A stretch of 28,018 nucleotides of DNA from Flavobacteriaceae bacterium (GCA_031289875.1 JAITOO010000221.1:1-28018), one strand, 5' to 3'. Counted from the stretch's first letter, positions 1 through 9,084 are shown. The notes: generated from the sequence alone by a model not told the origin. Made by a program: numbers and translations.

Positions 1-2
1 AA

Positions 3-1394
3 CTACTCTGCTCCGCCGCCCAAAGCTCTGTAAAGGTTTACGGCAGCTTGTAATTGCTGCAATTTATCGTTCACTTGACCCAGTTTTGCGCTTAGCAAAT
101 TCTGTTCGGCATTTAAAACTTCGGTATAGTTAGCATTGCTGTAAAGCAGCAGTTCTTTTGTAAAATCAACGGATTTTTGCAAAGATTCGATTTGGAGTGT
201 TCTGTTTTTGTCTTTGCTTCGCGCCTGCTGATAAGAATACAACGCATTGGAAACCTCTGAACCGGCATTCAACACAGCGCTTTTAAAGTTTAGCAGAGCT
301 TCTTCCTGCTGTGCTTGAGCCATTTTCAATTGGTTTTTCAATTTTCCCTGATTGAAAATCGGTTGTGTCAAACCTGCGACCAAATTGGCAAACAGATTGG
401 AAGCGTCAAAAAAGTGAGAAAGAGAATTGACGGTCGAATATCCTGCCGAGCCGGTTAATGTCAAAGACGGATACAACGAGGCTTTTGCAATGTTGGTATT
501 TTCAAAGGAAGTTCTATAAGCGTATTCCTGCATCATCACATCAGGACGTTTAGACAATAATTGCGCAGGAACGCCGTATTTTAGTTCAGACGGAACGGAT
601 TGATAATCAATAGATGAACGGGCAATAGAACTCGGCGATATTCCCATCATCAAGCAGATGGTGTTTTCCAGCGTTTTGATATTTGCTTCCAGGTCGGGAA
701 CGCTGACCTGCGTGGCGTAAGCCAGCGCCTTACTCTGCTCTACTGCGGCATTGGTGATGATGTCGGCATCAGCCAGATATTTCATCGTTTCCACATTGTC
801 CTGCAATAATTTAATGGTATTTTGTGTAATTTCCAACTGTTTGTCTAACGCTATCAAATTGTAATAACTATTTGCTATATTGGCGATTAGAGCTGTCTGC
901 ACTACTCTTTTGTAAGCGTCGGTTTGGAGGTAAGAAGCCATTGCAGCTTTTTTTGCGCTTGTGATTTTCCCCCAAATGTCGGCTTCCCAACTTGCCGAAG
1001 CGGCGAGTTCGTAAGAAGTAGAATTGGTTGGAAATCCTTTTGTCTGCGCAGCGTTCAAACGACTCGGAGAAACGCTTGCCCGAGCGTTGAGCGTGGGCAG
1101 ATAACCGAGCTTGGCAACGGACAAATTGGCTTCTGCCTGTTTAATTCGGGCGTTGGCAATCTGCAAATCGTAGTTGTTGTTAAGTCCCTCTTCAATCAAG
1201 TTTTGAAGGTTGGCATCTTTGAAATATTCCCGCCAGGGAATGTCGGCAATCGTAGTCGTATCCTGCACATTCATGTCTCGATACAATCGGTTGTCCGTAA
1301 TGTCGGCAGGCGTTTCGTATTTTGCTGTTATGCACGAAGTTACCGACAAAGTTAATAGGGCAAATGCGGATATATGAAAAAATTTGGTTTTCAT
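3..1394 (-). CDS. Outer-membrane efflux factor, TolC/OprM (NodT) family lipoprotein
   Basis: Outer-membrane channel of an RND tripartite pump, forming a trimeric barrel plus periplasmic alpha-tunnel that receives substrates from the pump encoded just upstream. The product is 463 residues, the usual size. The N-terminus is a lipoprotein signal ending in LSVTSC (Cys21), so the mature protein is probably lipid-anchored. Two TolC-like halves are visible, each a long helical stretch followed by a strand pair: LIEEGLNNNYDLQIANAR leading to YLPTLNARAS, then a second half with KRPDVMMQEYAYR leading to LYPSLTLTGSAGYS. I chose the ATG at 1392-1394 because the signal peptide begins there. Longer in-frame starts would overlap the end of the pump gene, which stops at 1417, only 22 bp upstream. 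It is the last gene of the four-gene operon seen here. The stop lies 2 bp from the window edge, so any further downstream gene or terminator is not visible. Confidence 0.93.
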   Translation of the reverse strand: MKTKFFHISAFALLTLSVTSCITAKYETPADITDNRLYRDMNVQDTTTIADIPWREYFKDANLQNLIEEGLNNNYDLQIANARIKQAEANLSVAKLGYLPTLNARASVSPSRLNAAQTKGFPTNSTSYELAASASWEADIWGKITSAKKAAMASYLQTDAYKRVVQTALIANIANSYYNLIALDKQLEITQNTIKLLQDNVETMKYLADADIITNAAVEQSKALAYATQVSVPDLEANIKTLENTICLMMGISPSSIARSSIDYQSVPSELKYGVPAQLLSKRPDVMMQEYAYRTSFENTNIAKASLYPSLTLTGSAGYSTVNSLSHFFDASNLFANLVAGLTQPIFNQGKLKNQLKMAQAQQEEALLNFKSAVLNAGSEVSNALYSYQQARSKDKNRTLQIESLQKSVDFTKELLLYSNANYTEVLNAEQNLLSAKLGQVNDKLQQLQAAVNLYRALGGGAE

Positions 1395-1416
1395 TCTCAA
1401 TGTTTTTGATTTACAA

Positions 1417-4400
1417 TTATAAATTATCATCGTCATTATCATCATTTATTCTTTCATCTTTAATTACAGCAGGTTTGGAAGTTACTTTTTCTTGCAAGTT
1501 CTGGAAAATTACAAACAGCATAGGAGTTACAAGAAGACCAATGAAAGTACCTATCAACATGCCTCCGATGGCTGCAATACCGATAGAGCGGTTACCGACT
1601 GCGCCTGCGCCCGAAGCTACGGCTAACGGCAGCAGCCCGAAAATGAAAGCAAAAGAGGTCATCAAAATAGGTCGTAAACGCGCTTCTGCACCGTTGATGG
1701 CAGACTCCGTAATGGACATTCCTCTCTGTCTTCTTTGAATGGCGTACTCTACTATCAAAATGGAGTTCTTAGCCAGTAAACCTATCAGCATTATTAAACT
1801 GATTTGCAGGTAGATATTGTTGGTAACGCCGAATATTTTGGCGAAGAGAAACGCTCCTGCAATACCGATAGGCAGGGAAGCCAAAACGGACAACGGCAGA
1901 ATGTAACTTTCGTATAAGGCGCAAAGCAAGAAATATACAAAGATTAAACACAACAAGAAAATAAACATAGTCTGTGAACCACTGTTTTGCACTTGTTCCC
2001 TTGTCATTCCGGAATATTCAAACGAATATCCTTGAGGCAGGGTTTGGGCGGCAACTTCTTCCACTGCCTTTATGGCGTCTCCGGGACTGTACCCGGGTTT
2101 AGGAGCGCCTTGTATCGCCATAGATTGGTACATGTTGAACCGTTGTAAAAATTGAGGTCCGTATATTTTCTTTAAAGTAATGAAACTTGAAATAGGCGCC
2201 ATTTCTCCGGCGCTGGTTCTTACATACATACCGTTCAGGTCTTCCACATTTTTTCGATATTTAGCATCGGCTTGTAACATTACTTTCAGTTGCTTACCAA
2301 ATTCATTGTAGTTGGAAACGTACATTCCTCCGATATAGCCTTGCAGCGAAGAAAGGACATCGGTTACTGCCAATCCTGCCTGTTTTACCTTAGGCACATC
2401 TACAATGATTTGATATTGGGGATAATTAGGGTTAAATGAAGTAGTAGCATACATGATTTCAGGGCGTTGATTTAATGCACCTAAGAATTTGCCGGTTACT
2501 TCAAAAAACTTATTGACATCTCCTCCGGTTCTGTCCTGCATTTGAAACTCAAATCCGTTAGAAAGACCAAATCCTTGAAGAGTAGGAGCGCCGAAAAAGA
2601 TGATTTTTGCACCTTGAATACCTCCTGTTTTCATAAAGAGTTCCTGTACTACTTTGCTGATAAGGATATCTTTACGTTGATTCCAAGGTTTTAATTTTAC
2701 CAGTACCACGGCATAATTTCCACCGATACCACTGATGAAACTGATGCCGTTGATTTGAGCTACATCAGAAACACCGTCTATTTTTTTTGCAATGTCGTTT
2801 ACCTGTGTGGCTATTGCCGTAGATTGTTCCAAAGTAGAAGCAGGAGGCAGACTAATATCGCTCATGATAAATCCGCTGTCTTCCTGCGGCACAAAGTCTT
2901 TTGGCGTGATTTCGATGAGGAAGTACAAGAGACCGCAGAAAAGAAAAATAATAGCAAAGGCAGACCATTTTACTTTTGCTGTCCAGATTAAAGTTTTCTT
3001 ATATTTTTCTGTCATGGACTCAAAAGCAGTATTAAAACCGTCTTTCAATTTTTGTATGAAACCTTCTTTTCTCTGCATTTTTTTATGCGGTTTTAAGAAA
3101 ATAGCACACAATGCAGGGCTTAAAGTCAAAGCGTTGATTGCCGATATGATGATGGAAACCGCCAAAGTCAAGCCAAACTGCTTGTAAAACACGCCCGAAG
3201 TTCCTGAAATGAAACTCACGGGAACAAATACGGCGGACATCACTAGCGTAATGGAAACAATTGCGCCCGCAATCTCGTCCATTGCATGGAGGGAGGCTTT
3301 TCGGGCATCAGTAATTCCGCTGTCTATTTTGGCGTGTATTGCCTCGACGACGACTATCGCATCGTCCACCACGATACCAATGGCGAGAACCAACGCAAAC
3401 AGCGTTAATAAGTTAATGGTGAATCCAAACAGAAGCAGGAAGAAAAACGTTCCGATAATCGCTACAGGTACGGAAACCGCAGGAATCAGCGTAGAACGTA
3501 AATCCTGCAAGAAAACCAATACCACAATGAAAACCAAGATGAAAGCTTCTATCAAAGTATGCAAAACCTTTTCTATTGATGCACTCAGGAAATCGTTGGC
3601 GCTCATCATGTAAACGACTTCAATTCCCGGAGGGAAAGATTTTTGGGCTTCATCCAAAGTTTTTTGTACATCCTTGATGATTTGTTGGGCATTAGAACCG
3701 GCAGTTTGTGCAACGGTAATTACCAAAGACGGATAGTCGTTTACGGTAGAGGTAACTTGATAACTTTCTCCGCCCACTTCTACGTCGGCTACATCTTTTA
3801 GCCGGAGTACAGCTCCGGAAGGAAGCGCTTTTAAAACGATATTTCCAAACTGCTCGGCGCTGACTAATCTACCGGTATATTTTAAAGTATATTCAAAAGT
3901 CTGGTTGCTGTTTTGTCCTAAACTTCCGGGTGCAGCTTCTATATTTTGTTCTGCCAACGCATTGGTTATATCGTTGGGAGTAATTCCGTAATTTGCCATA
4001 ATATCGGGTTTCATCCAGATACGCATGGTATAGGTATAACCGCCTCTCGCACTGGCATCTCCCACCCCTGTAATTCTCTTTATTTGAGGAAGGATGTTGA
4101 TATTGGCATAGTTTTGAAGAAATTTATGGTCAAAATCTGTATTTTTACTCACCAAAGACAAAAACATGATGTTGCTGCTCTGCGCTTTCTGCACGGTTAC
4201 TCCGATTTTTGTAACTTCGATGGGAAGCAGACTGTTGGCGCGCGCCGCCAGATTTTGTACGTTTACGGAGGCAATATCTGGGTTCGTTCCCTGTTTGAAA
4301 TATACCGTAATCGTGGCGCTACCGTCGTTTCCTGCATTAGAGGTCATATAAGACATGTTTTCCACGCCGTTGATTTGTTCTTCCAAAGGAATAATTACGC

Positions 4401-4578
4401 TTTTCATTACCACATCGGCATTTGCTCCGGGGTAGTTGGTAGTAACCCTCACCGTTGGCGGAGCAATGTCTGGATATTGAGACACAGGCAAAGCAATGAC
4501 TCCCAAAATTCCCAAAATCACTATGACGATTGAAATCACTGTGGAAAGAACAGGTCTTTCAATAAATATTCTCAGCAT
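1417..4578 (-). CDS. RND multidrug efflux permease, AcrB/MexB (HAE1) family
   Basis: Inner-membrane proton/drug antiporter of a tripartite pump. At 1053 residues it is full length. The N-terminus MLRIFIERPVLSTVISIVIV is the typical first membrane helix. The porter-domain start (ALPVSQYPDIAPPTVRVTT) follows directly. The proton-relay aspartates sit in LAIGIVVDDAIVVVE (Asp405 and Asp406) and the matching lysine is in LLAKNSILIVEYA (about Lys937). There are two copies of the large periplasmic region and twelve hydrophobic helices in the family arrangement. The tail is unusually acidic (ERINDDNDDDNL). It lies 49 bp after the membrane-fusion gene and 22 bp before the outer-membrane factor, so the three are surely co-transcribed. 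The HAE1 type suggests export of hydrophobic or amphiphilic compounds. The actual substrates cannot be read from sequence. Confidence 0.96.
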   Translation of the reverse strand: MLRIFIERPVLSTVISIVIVILGILGVIALPVSQYPDIAPPTVRVTTNYPGANADVVMKSVIIPLEEQINGVENMSYMTSNAGNDGSATITVYFKQGTNPDIASVNVQNLAARANSLLPIEVTKIGVTVQKAQSSNIMFLSLVSKNTDFDHKFLQNYANINILPQIKRITGVGDASARGGYTYTMRIWMKPDIMANYGITPNDITNALAEQNIEAAPGSLGQNSNQTFEYTLKYTGRLVSAEQFGNIVLKALPSGAVLRLKDVADVEVGGESYQVTSTVNDYPSLVITVAQTAGSNAQQIIKDVQKTLDEAQKSFPPGIEVVYMMSANDFLSASIEKVLHTLIEAFILVFIVVLVFLQDLRSTLIPAVSVPVAIIGTFFFLLLFGFTINLLTLFALVLAIGIVVDDAIVVVEAIHAKIDSGITDARKASLHAMDEIAGAIVSITLVMSAVFVPVSFISGTSGVFYKQFGLTLAVSIIISAINALTLSPALCAIFLKPHKKMQRKEGFIQKLKDGFNTAFESMTEKYKKTLIWTAKVKWSAFAIIFLFCGLLYFLIEITPKDFVPQEDSGFIMSDISLPPASTLEQSTAIATQVNDIAKKIDGVSDVAQINGISFISGIGGNYAVVLVKLKPWNQRKDILISKVVQELFMKTGGIQGAKIIFFGAPTLQGFGLSNGFEFQMQDRTGGDVNKFFEVTGKFLGALNQRPEIMYATTSFNPNYPQYQIIVDVPKVKQAGLAVTDVLSSLQGYIGGMYVSNYNEFGKQLKVMLQADAKYRKNVEDLNGMYVRTSAGEMAPISSFITLKKIYGPQFLQRFNMYQSMAIQGAPKPGYSPGDAIKAVEEVAAQTLPQGYSFEYSGMTREQVQNSGSQTMFIFLLCLIFVYFLLCALYESYILPLSVLASLPIGIAGAFLFAKIFGVTNNIYLQISLIMLIGLLAKNSILIVEYAIQRRQRGMSITESAINGAEARLRPILMTSFAFIFGLLPLAVASGAGAVGNRSIGIAAIGGMLIGTFIGLLVTPMLFVIFQNLQEKVTSKPAVIKDERINDDNDDDNL

Positions 4579-4627
4579 TGTGTTGTTTCTTTTTTTGTAT
4601 TATATAAATTAACTAAAAATTAAATTT

Positions 4628-5770
4628 TTACAGTTGCGGTTTAATTTCCGTGCCGTCTTTCAGGTTTTGGATTCCGTTCACCACAATTTTATCATTGACT
4701 TTCAATCCCGAATTTACCACGTAAGACTGTCCGTCGGGTGTTGGGGTAACGGTTATTGTCAGTTGTTTCACTTTGTTATCTGCTCCTACAACATAGACAA
4801 AAGTTTGTCCCTGCAATTCAAAAGTTGCTTTTTGAGGAATGATAATAACGTTTTTCAATGTCTTGCTGACGCGCACAGCCCCCGTAGAGCCGCTTCGGAG
4901 AATGCCTTGCGGATTGGGAAATCCTGCGCGGAAATTGGCTGCGCCCGTTCCTGTATTGACAATTCCGTTGATGGTTTCAATTCGTCCCTTTTCAGAATAA
5001 ATCGTTCCATCGGACAATATCAGTTGTACAGGTTCAGAACCTCTGATTTTCTCGGCTTGGGTAGCGCCTGGCGTATCTTTCAAAAAATCAAGCAATTGTT
5101 TTTCGTTCAGAGAAAAATATACGTAAACGTTAGTTGTATTGGCAACGGTAGTTAATGAACCGGCGCTGCTCACCAAACTTCCGATACGGAAAGGAATAGA
5201 GCCGACAATCCCGTTCACAGGACTGGTAACTTGCGTGTAGGACAGATTGGTCTGGGCGATAGCCAAAGCCGTGCGCGCTTGGTTCAGCGCTGCCTGCCTG
5301 GCTTCCAGAGCGTATTTGGCAGCTTCGAGTTGATATTTGCTGACAATGCCTTTTTCAACCAAAGGCGTAATTTTATTTACGTCCATTTGGGCATTATTGA
5401 CATTGGCGGTAGCGGTTTTGATAGCTGCCTGAGCATTCAGCACATTTTGCTGATACTGCGGTGCGTCCAGCGTGAACAGTACTTGTCCTTTTTTTACGAT
5501 AGAACCTTCATCAACATTGATGGTCTTGATGAAACCTTCGACCATTGGTCGTATTTCGATGTCCTGTTCTCCTTTGATGGTTGCGGGATAGTCCGTCTGC
5601 AAGGCGGTTGTCCCTACGCTGATGACCTTTACGGGGTAAGGCAGCACTTGATTTGCCGCTCCTCTTGCGCCTTGTCCGGCTGCGCCTTTTGGGTCGTTTG
5701 AGCAGGAAGCGAAAAACGCTGCGGTTGCGTAAAAAAGTAATCCTGCTGTTTGTATTGTTCTGAGTTTCAT
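4628..5770 (-). CDS. RND efflux membrane-fusion lipoprotein, AcrA/MexA family
   Basis: Periplasmic adaptor that joins the RND pump to the outer-membrane channel. It has 380 residues. The lipoprotein signal ends in FFASCS (Cys23), giving an inner-membrane lipid anchor. The lipoyl/barrel-sandwich halves flank a helical hairpin: EIRPMVEGFIKTINVDEGS (about 72-90) before it and YTQVTSPVNGIVGSIPF after it. The hairpin, about residues 110-185, is Ala/Gln-rich. A beta-barrel and membrane-proximal domain complete the C-terminal half (VYVVGADNKVKQLTITVTP near 330). It starts 17 bp after the marR stop and ends 49 bp before the pump gene. The family call is secure. Confidence 0.95.
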   Translation of the reverse strand: MKLRTIQTAGLLFYATAAFFASCSNDPKGAAGQGARGAANQVLPYPVKVISVGTTALQTDYPATIKGEQDIEIRPMVEGFIKTINVDEGSIVKKGQVLFTLDAPQYQQNVLNAQAAIKTATANVNNAQMDVNKITPLVEKGIVSKYQLEAAKYALEARQAALNQARTALAIAQTNLSYTQVTSPVNGIVGSIPFRIGSLVSSAGSLTTVANTTNVYVYFSLNEKQLLDFLKDTPGATQAEKIRGSEPVQLILSDGTIYSEKGRIETINGIVNTGTGAANFRAGFPNPQGILRSGSTGAVRVSKTLKNVIIIPQKATFELQGQTFVYVVGADNKVKQLTITVTPTPDGQSYVVNSGLKVNDKIVVNGIQNLKDGTEIKPQL

Positions 5771-5787
5771 ATTCTAAAATTTTTTTT

Positions 5788-6333
5788 CTAAAAAGTTATA
5801 TTATTGTATTTTTTTAATTCTTCTTTGTGATTTTCCATTATATGTTCGCGGAAAGCGTCATCTTTCATGAGCAAAACTATCAGATTTTCCTGAAATTGTT
5901 TTTGTTGTTCTTTCAGCGGACTGAAAAAAGAATGGTTAAAATCCCCAACAATCTGCAAAGCTTTGCCAACCAGCCCCTTGCCTTCTTCTGTCAGAGAAAT
6001 CAGATGCATGCGAGAATCTTTTTGGTAGAATTTCCGCCTGATGAGTTTCTTTTTCTGCAAAGTTCTCAGAATCGTAGAAGTGGTCATCGGGTCGATGCCC
6101 GTCTTGTCCGAAAGAGTTTTCTGGGTGATGTCCACCTCCTCGTGCGCTTCGCCCCACATGATGCTCACCAACAACAACACCTGACTGTGAGTGAAGTTAA
6201 GTTTTAGTTCTGCAAACTTTTTCTTGAACTCCCGTTGCCAATAATTGTCAAGTTTCCACAGCAAAAAACCTATTTTGTTGTAGTCGTCAAAGTTCGAGAA
6301 AAAACATTCATTGCTTACATCCATATCGTACAT
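5788..6333 (-). CDS. MarR-family transcriptional regulator of the efflux operon
   Basis: Winged-helix repressor of the MarR family. It is first in the operon and so probably autoregulatory. The DNA-binding core is clear: the recognition-helix region is LSDKTGIDPMTTSTILRTL and the wing is RRKFYQKDSRMHLISLTEEG, with the conserved D-x-R in KDSR. Long helices on both sides form the dimer interface. I take the ATG at 6331-6333 (181 residues). An ATG at 6322-6324 is the other plausible start. A longer frame beginning with TTG at 6349-6351 is rejected because that codon lies inside the minus-7 promoter box. The next gene begins 17 bp after its stop. Repeated GTGCAA-type sequences over the promoter are candidate operators. 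The inducing ligand is unknown. Confidence 0.92.
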   Translation of the reverse strand: MYDMDVSNECFFSNFDDYNKIGFLLWKLDNYWQREFKKKFAELKLNFTHSQVLLLVSIMWGEAHEEVDITQKTLSDKTGIDPMTTSTILRTLQKKKLIRRKFYQKDSRMHLISLTEEGKGLVGKALQIVGDFNHSFFSPLKEQQKQFQENLIVLLMKDDAFREHIMENHKEELKKYNNITF

Positions 6334-6348
6334 TGAAAAATTAATGTG

Positions 6349-6379
6349 CAAATATAGTAAGTTAAATTATAAGTGCAAC
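6349..6379 (-). promoter_or_regulatory. Promoter of the marR-efflux operon
   Basis: On the minus strand there is a TATATTTG box (6349-6356), a perfect match to the Bacteroidota minus-7 consensus TAnnTTTG. A 19-bp spacer separates it from GTTG at 6376-6379. Transcription should begin roughly at 6343-6346, which leaves a 10-20 nt leader before either candidate marR start. The direct repeat GTGCAAnTATA covers both promoter boxes. Confidence 0.75.
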
Positions 6380-6541
6380 TATAAATTAATTTTTTTTCTA
6401 CCCAAAGTTGCATTTATTAGTTGAAATTACAAATAATATAATGTGCAAAAAACTCTTCAAGGTTTTATTTTTTAACAAAAACAATGCCATGAAACGGGCG
6501 TTTTGATTAAGGATCAATATCGTCTACATTTATCACGATTC

Positions 6542-6594
6542 AAGACGATTACAAAAGCGGCAGCCGGTTGCAGCAGAAAAAAAATAATCGTCTT
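6542..6594. repeat. 10-bp inverted repeat with a 33-bp loop
   Basis: AAGACGATTA (6542-6551) is perfectly complementary to TAATCGTCTT (6585-6594). The loop includes a GC-rich core (GCGGCAGCCGGTTGCAGC) unlike the AT-rich surroundings. It lies downstream of the minus-strand gene ending at 6640, so it may be a 3' hairpin of that transcript. A protein-binding site is the alternative. Confidence 0.5.
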
Positions 6595-6639
6595 AGTAAC
6601 AAAAAACAACCTATAACAGAAGGAATGAATCCTCCCTTT

Positions 6640-9084
6640 TTAAATGAACAGATTAACATCAGACTGTTCGGCTCTTTCGATGTAAGCCGCTACTCCGCCG
6701 AGTGTTGCATGGTCTATCAGTTCTTCTTTTTTGATGCCCATTACATCCATGGACATGGTGCAGGCTATCATCTCTATGTTGCTATCAATCGCTTGCTGTA
6801 TCAGGCTTTCCAGACTTTCAATGTTTTTATTTTTCATAATTTTGCGCATCATCAGACCTCCCATGCCGAACATATTTATTTTGGAGAGGGTGAGACTTTG
6901 GCTTCCCGAAGGGAGCATGAAATCGAACATGCGGCTTACAAAATCTTTTTTTACCGAAACGCCTTTTTTCTTGATAACGCTTAATCCCCAGAAAGTGAAG
7001 AACATAGTAACTTTTTTTCCGGTAGCCGCCGCCCCGTTGGCAATTACGAAAGAAGCCAGCGCTTTGTCTAAATCATCGCTAAACACGATGATAGATTTAT
7101 TTTCTTTGGCGGAAATTTCCTCAGATTTTTGTTTTGCTTTTTTTTCAATTACGGCAGAAATAATGCCCGCCTGACTGTTTAAAGAAACGAGTTTTGCGCC
7201 CGCAGAATTGCTCCAAGACTTGACATCTTTTTCAAAAGCCATATCAGTGGCTTGTATCATTAATTGCTGACCCTCAGACAGTTCGTCGTAATTTTTTTTC
7301 AGTTTCAGAATTGGACCGGGACATTGAAGCCCGCAGGCATCGACAGTTATTATATTTTCCTGTCGGAAAGTAAATTCCGTATTTATTTGTTTTTCAGAAT
7401 GATGAGATTTAAAACTAAAATCAGGCGTTCCTTGTTCACTTGTGGCATAATTATAGGTTTTCACTCCGCCTGAAAGGTTGTAAACTGCTGTAAATCTGTG
7501 TTGTACAAGCATTCTGCAAGCAATATAGCCTCTCAATCCGATGGCGCAAAAAATCACAATTTTTTTGTCTTTTGGAAGTTCACAAATTCTATTTCGAAGC
7601 TCGTCCAGCGGAATATTTTTTGCATTTTTGATTGTCCCCAAAACGTATTCATCGGCAGTTCTTACGTCCAAAAAGAAAGCGTCATCGTTTGAAAGTTTTT
7701 CCATTTCCCGCCAGTAAATATTTTTCACTTTTTCCTCTAAAACATTTGCAGCAGCGAATCCCGCCATGTTCACGGGATCTTTGGCAGATGAAAACGGCGG
7801 AGCGTAAGCATGTTCGATTTCCTGCAAATCATAAATGGTTTTTCCGTCTTTGATGATTTGCGCAAACATATTGATTCTGTTTTCAACATTTTCAAAACCA
7901 ACAATTTGAGCATTCAATAGTCGTCCGTTTTCAGGAGAAAAAACAATTTTGATGTCCATGTTGGTAGCATTAGGATAGTAAGAAGCGTGGGAACTGCTAT
8001 GCGTAAACGACGCAATATGAGGAATTTGCTCTTTTTCCAAGATTTTTTCCGCTGTGCCTGCCGCCGCTACGGTGAGGTCAAAGATTTTGGCAATGGAAGT
8101 TCCGATAGACCCGCTGTATTTCAGCCTGTTGCCGTTCACAATGTTGTCTGCAACAATTCTTCCTTGTTTATTCGCGGGACCCGCCAACGGAATCAGCATA
8201 TTTTTGTTGAGAATCGGATTGAAAACCTCTGCCGCATCGCCAACGGCGTAAATATCAGGGTCGGAGGTTTGCATAAATTCATCGACTTTGACGCCTCCGA
8301 AACTGCCGATTTCAAGTCCTGCTTCTTTGGCAATTTCCGATTCGGGGCGCACGCCGATTGACCAAATGACTAAATCTGCTTCTAAACTTTTTCCGCTTTG
8401 AAAATGAAGCGTAATTCCGTTTTCGGAAGATGAAAAATATTGTACGCCTTCGTTTAAAAAAAGTCCTATATTTTTGGATTTCAAGTGATTGTGAACAATA
8501 GATGCCATAGAGAAATCAAGGGGAGTCATTACTTGGTCAGCCATTTCTACGATGCAGACTTCTGCGCCCGCAGCGTGCAGATTTTCAGCCATTTCCAAAC
8601 CGATAAAACCTGCACCGACTACGACGGCTCTTTTCGGTTTGTGCAGATTGAGGTAATTTTTGATTTTGTCGGTGTCGGGAACGTTGCGCAACGTAAAAAT
8701 CCGTTCGTCGTCGATGCCCTGAATTTGAGGAACGAAAGGTTTTGCTCCTGTCGAGATGACGAGTTTGTCGTAACTTTCCGAATAAGTTTTTTGAGTATTT
8801 AAATCTTTGACAGTTACCTGTTTGGCTTCTTTGTCAATTTTTAACGCTTCGGAGTTGCTTCGTGTGTCGATGTTGAATCTGTCTTGAAATCCCTTTTCGG
8901 TCTGCACGAAGAGGTTGTCCCGTTCTGCAATAACTCCGCCGATATAGTAAGGAAGTCCGCAGTTGGCATAGGAAAAATAATTGCCTCTTTCCACCAAAAT
9001 GATTTCTGCTTTTTCATCTAATCTTCTGAGTCTTGTGGCGGCAGAAGCTCCTCCTGCAACACCTCCTATAATTATAATTTTCAT
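6640..9084 (-). CDS. Four-domain CoA-disulfide/persulfide reductase: FAD-NAD oxidoreductase, rhodanese, TusA, DsrE-like
   Basis: An 814-residue cytoplasmic sulfur-handling protein. Residues 1-445 are a CoA-disulfide-reductase-type flavoprotein. It shows FAD motif GGVAGGASAATRLRR (7-21), the single redox cysteine in FSYANCGLPYY (Cys42), an NAD(P) motif GAGFIGLEMAENL (157-169), the second FAD motif YAVGDAAEVF (279-288) and the C-terminal dimer segment EHAYAPPFSSAKDPVNMAG. Residues about 455-545 are a rhodanese domain with active-site loop CAIGLRG (Cys513). About 578-650 is a TusA domain with DACGLQCPGPIL (Cys584 and Cys588). About 663-802 is a DsrE-like domain with IACTMSMDVMGI (Cys775). Each domain retains its catalytic cysteine. 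Known two-domain relatives reduce CoA disulfide, CoA persulfide or polysulfide with NAD(P)H. The extra domains suggest internal relay of sulfane sulfur (inference). It follows a MarR gene by 57 bp. Confidence 0.93.
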   Translation of the reverse strand: MKIIIIGGVAGGASAATRLRRLDEKAEIILVERGNYFSYANCGLPYYIGGVIAERDNLFVQTEKGFQDRFNIDTRSNSEALKIDKEAKQVTVKDLNTQKTYSESYDKLVISTGAKPFVPQIQGIDDERIFTLRNVPDTDKIKNYLNLHKPKRAVVVGAGFIGLEMAENLHAAGAEVCIVEMADQVMTPLDFSMASIVHNHLKSKNIGLFLNEGVQYFSSSENGITLHFQSGKSLEADLVIWSIGVRPESEIAKEAGLEIGSFGGVKVDEFMQTSDPDIYAVGDAAEVFNPILNKNMLIPLAGPANKQGRIVADNIVNGNRLKYSGSIGTSIAKIFDLTVAAAGTAEKILEKEQIPHIASFTHSSSHASYYPNATNMDIKIVFSPENGRLLNAQIVGFENVENRINMFAQIIKDGKTIYDLQEIEHAYAPPFSSAKDPVNMAGFAAANVLEEKVKNIYWREMEKLSNDDAFFLDVRTADEYVLGTIKNAKNIPLDELRNRICELPKDKKIVIFCAIGLRGYIACRMLVQHRFTAVYNLSGGVKTYNYATSEQGTPDFSFKSHHSEKQINTEFTFRQENIITVDACGLQCPGPILKLKKNYDELSEGQQLMIQATDMAFEKDVKSWSNSAGAKLVSLNSQAGIISAVIEKKAKQKSEEISAKENKSIIVFSDDLDKALASFVIANGAAATGKKVTMFFTFWGLSVIKKKGVSVKKDFVSRMFDFMLPSGSQSLTLSKINMFGMGGLMMRKIMKNKNIESLESLIQQAIDSNIEMIACTMSMDVMGIKKEELIDHATLGGVAAYIERAEQSDVNLFI

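Larger units (their letters stand above)
6334..6639. other. Intergenic region between the sulfur-transfer gene and marR
   Basis: About 306 bp without a gene. It holds the marR promoter and repeated GTGCAA motifs (6346, 6373 and 6443). Three copies of one 7-bp sequence in alternating orientation follow: ATCGTCT at 6519-6525, AGACGAT at 6543-6549 and ATCGTCT at 6587-6593. The last two extend to a perfect 10-bp inverted repeat (6542-6551 and 6585-6594). No canonical T-run terminator follows on the minus strand. No open frame here has a convincing start or protein. Confidence 0.6.

Noticed and set aside
924..4533. Several plus-strand open frames opposite the efflux genes, up to 195 residues
   Set aside because: They lie antisense to strongly conserved RND and outer-membrane-factor coding sequence, lack recognisable domains and are explained by codon bias of the real genes.
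6568..8802. Plus-strand open frames opposite the four-domain sulfur protein
   Set aside because: The minus-strand frame carries four intact domain signatures across the entire stretch; the opposite frames show no family features.
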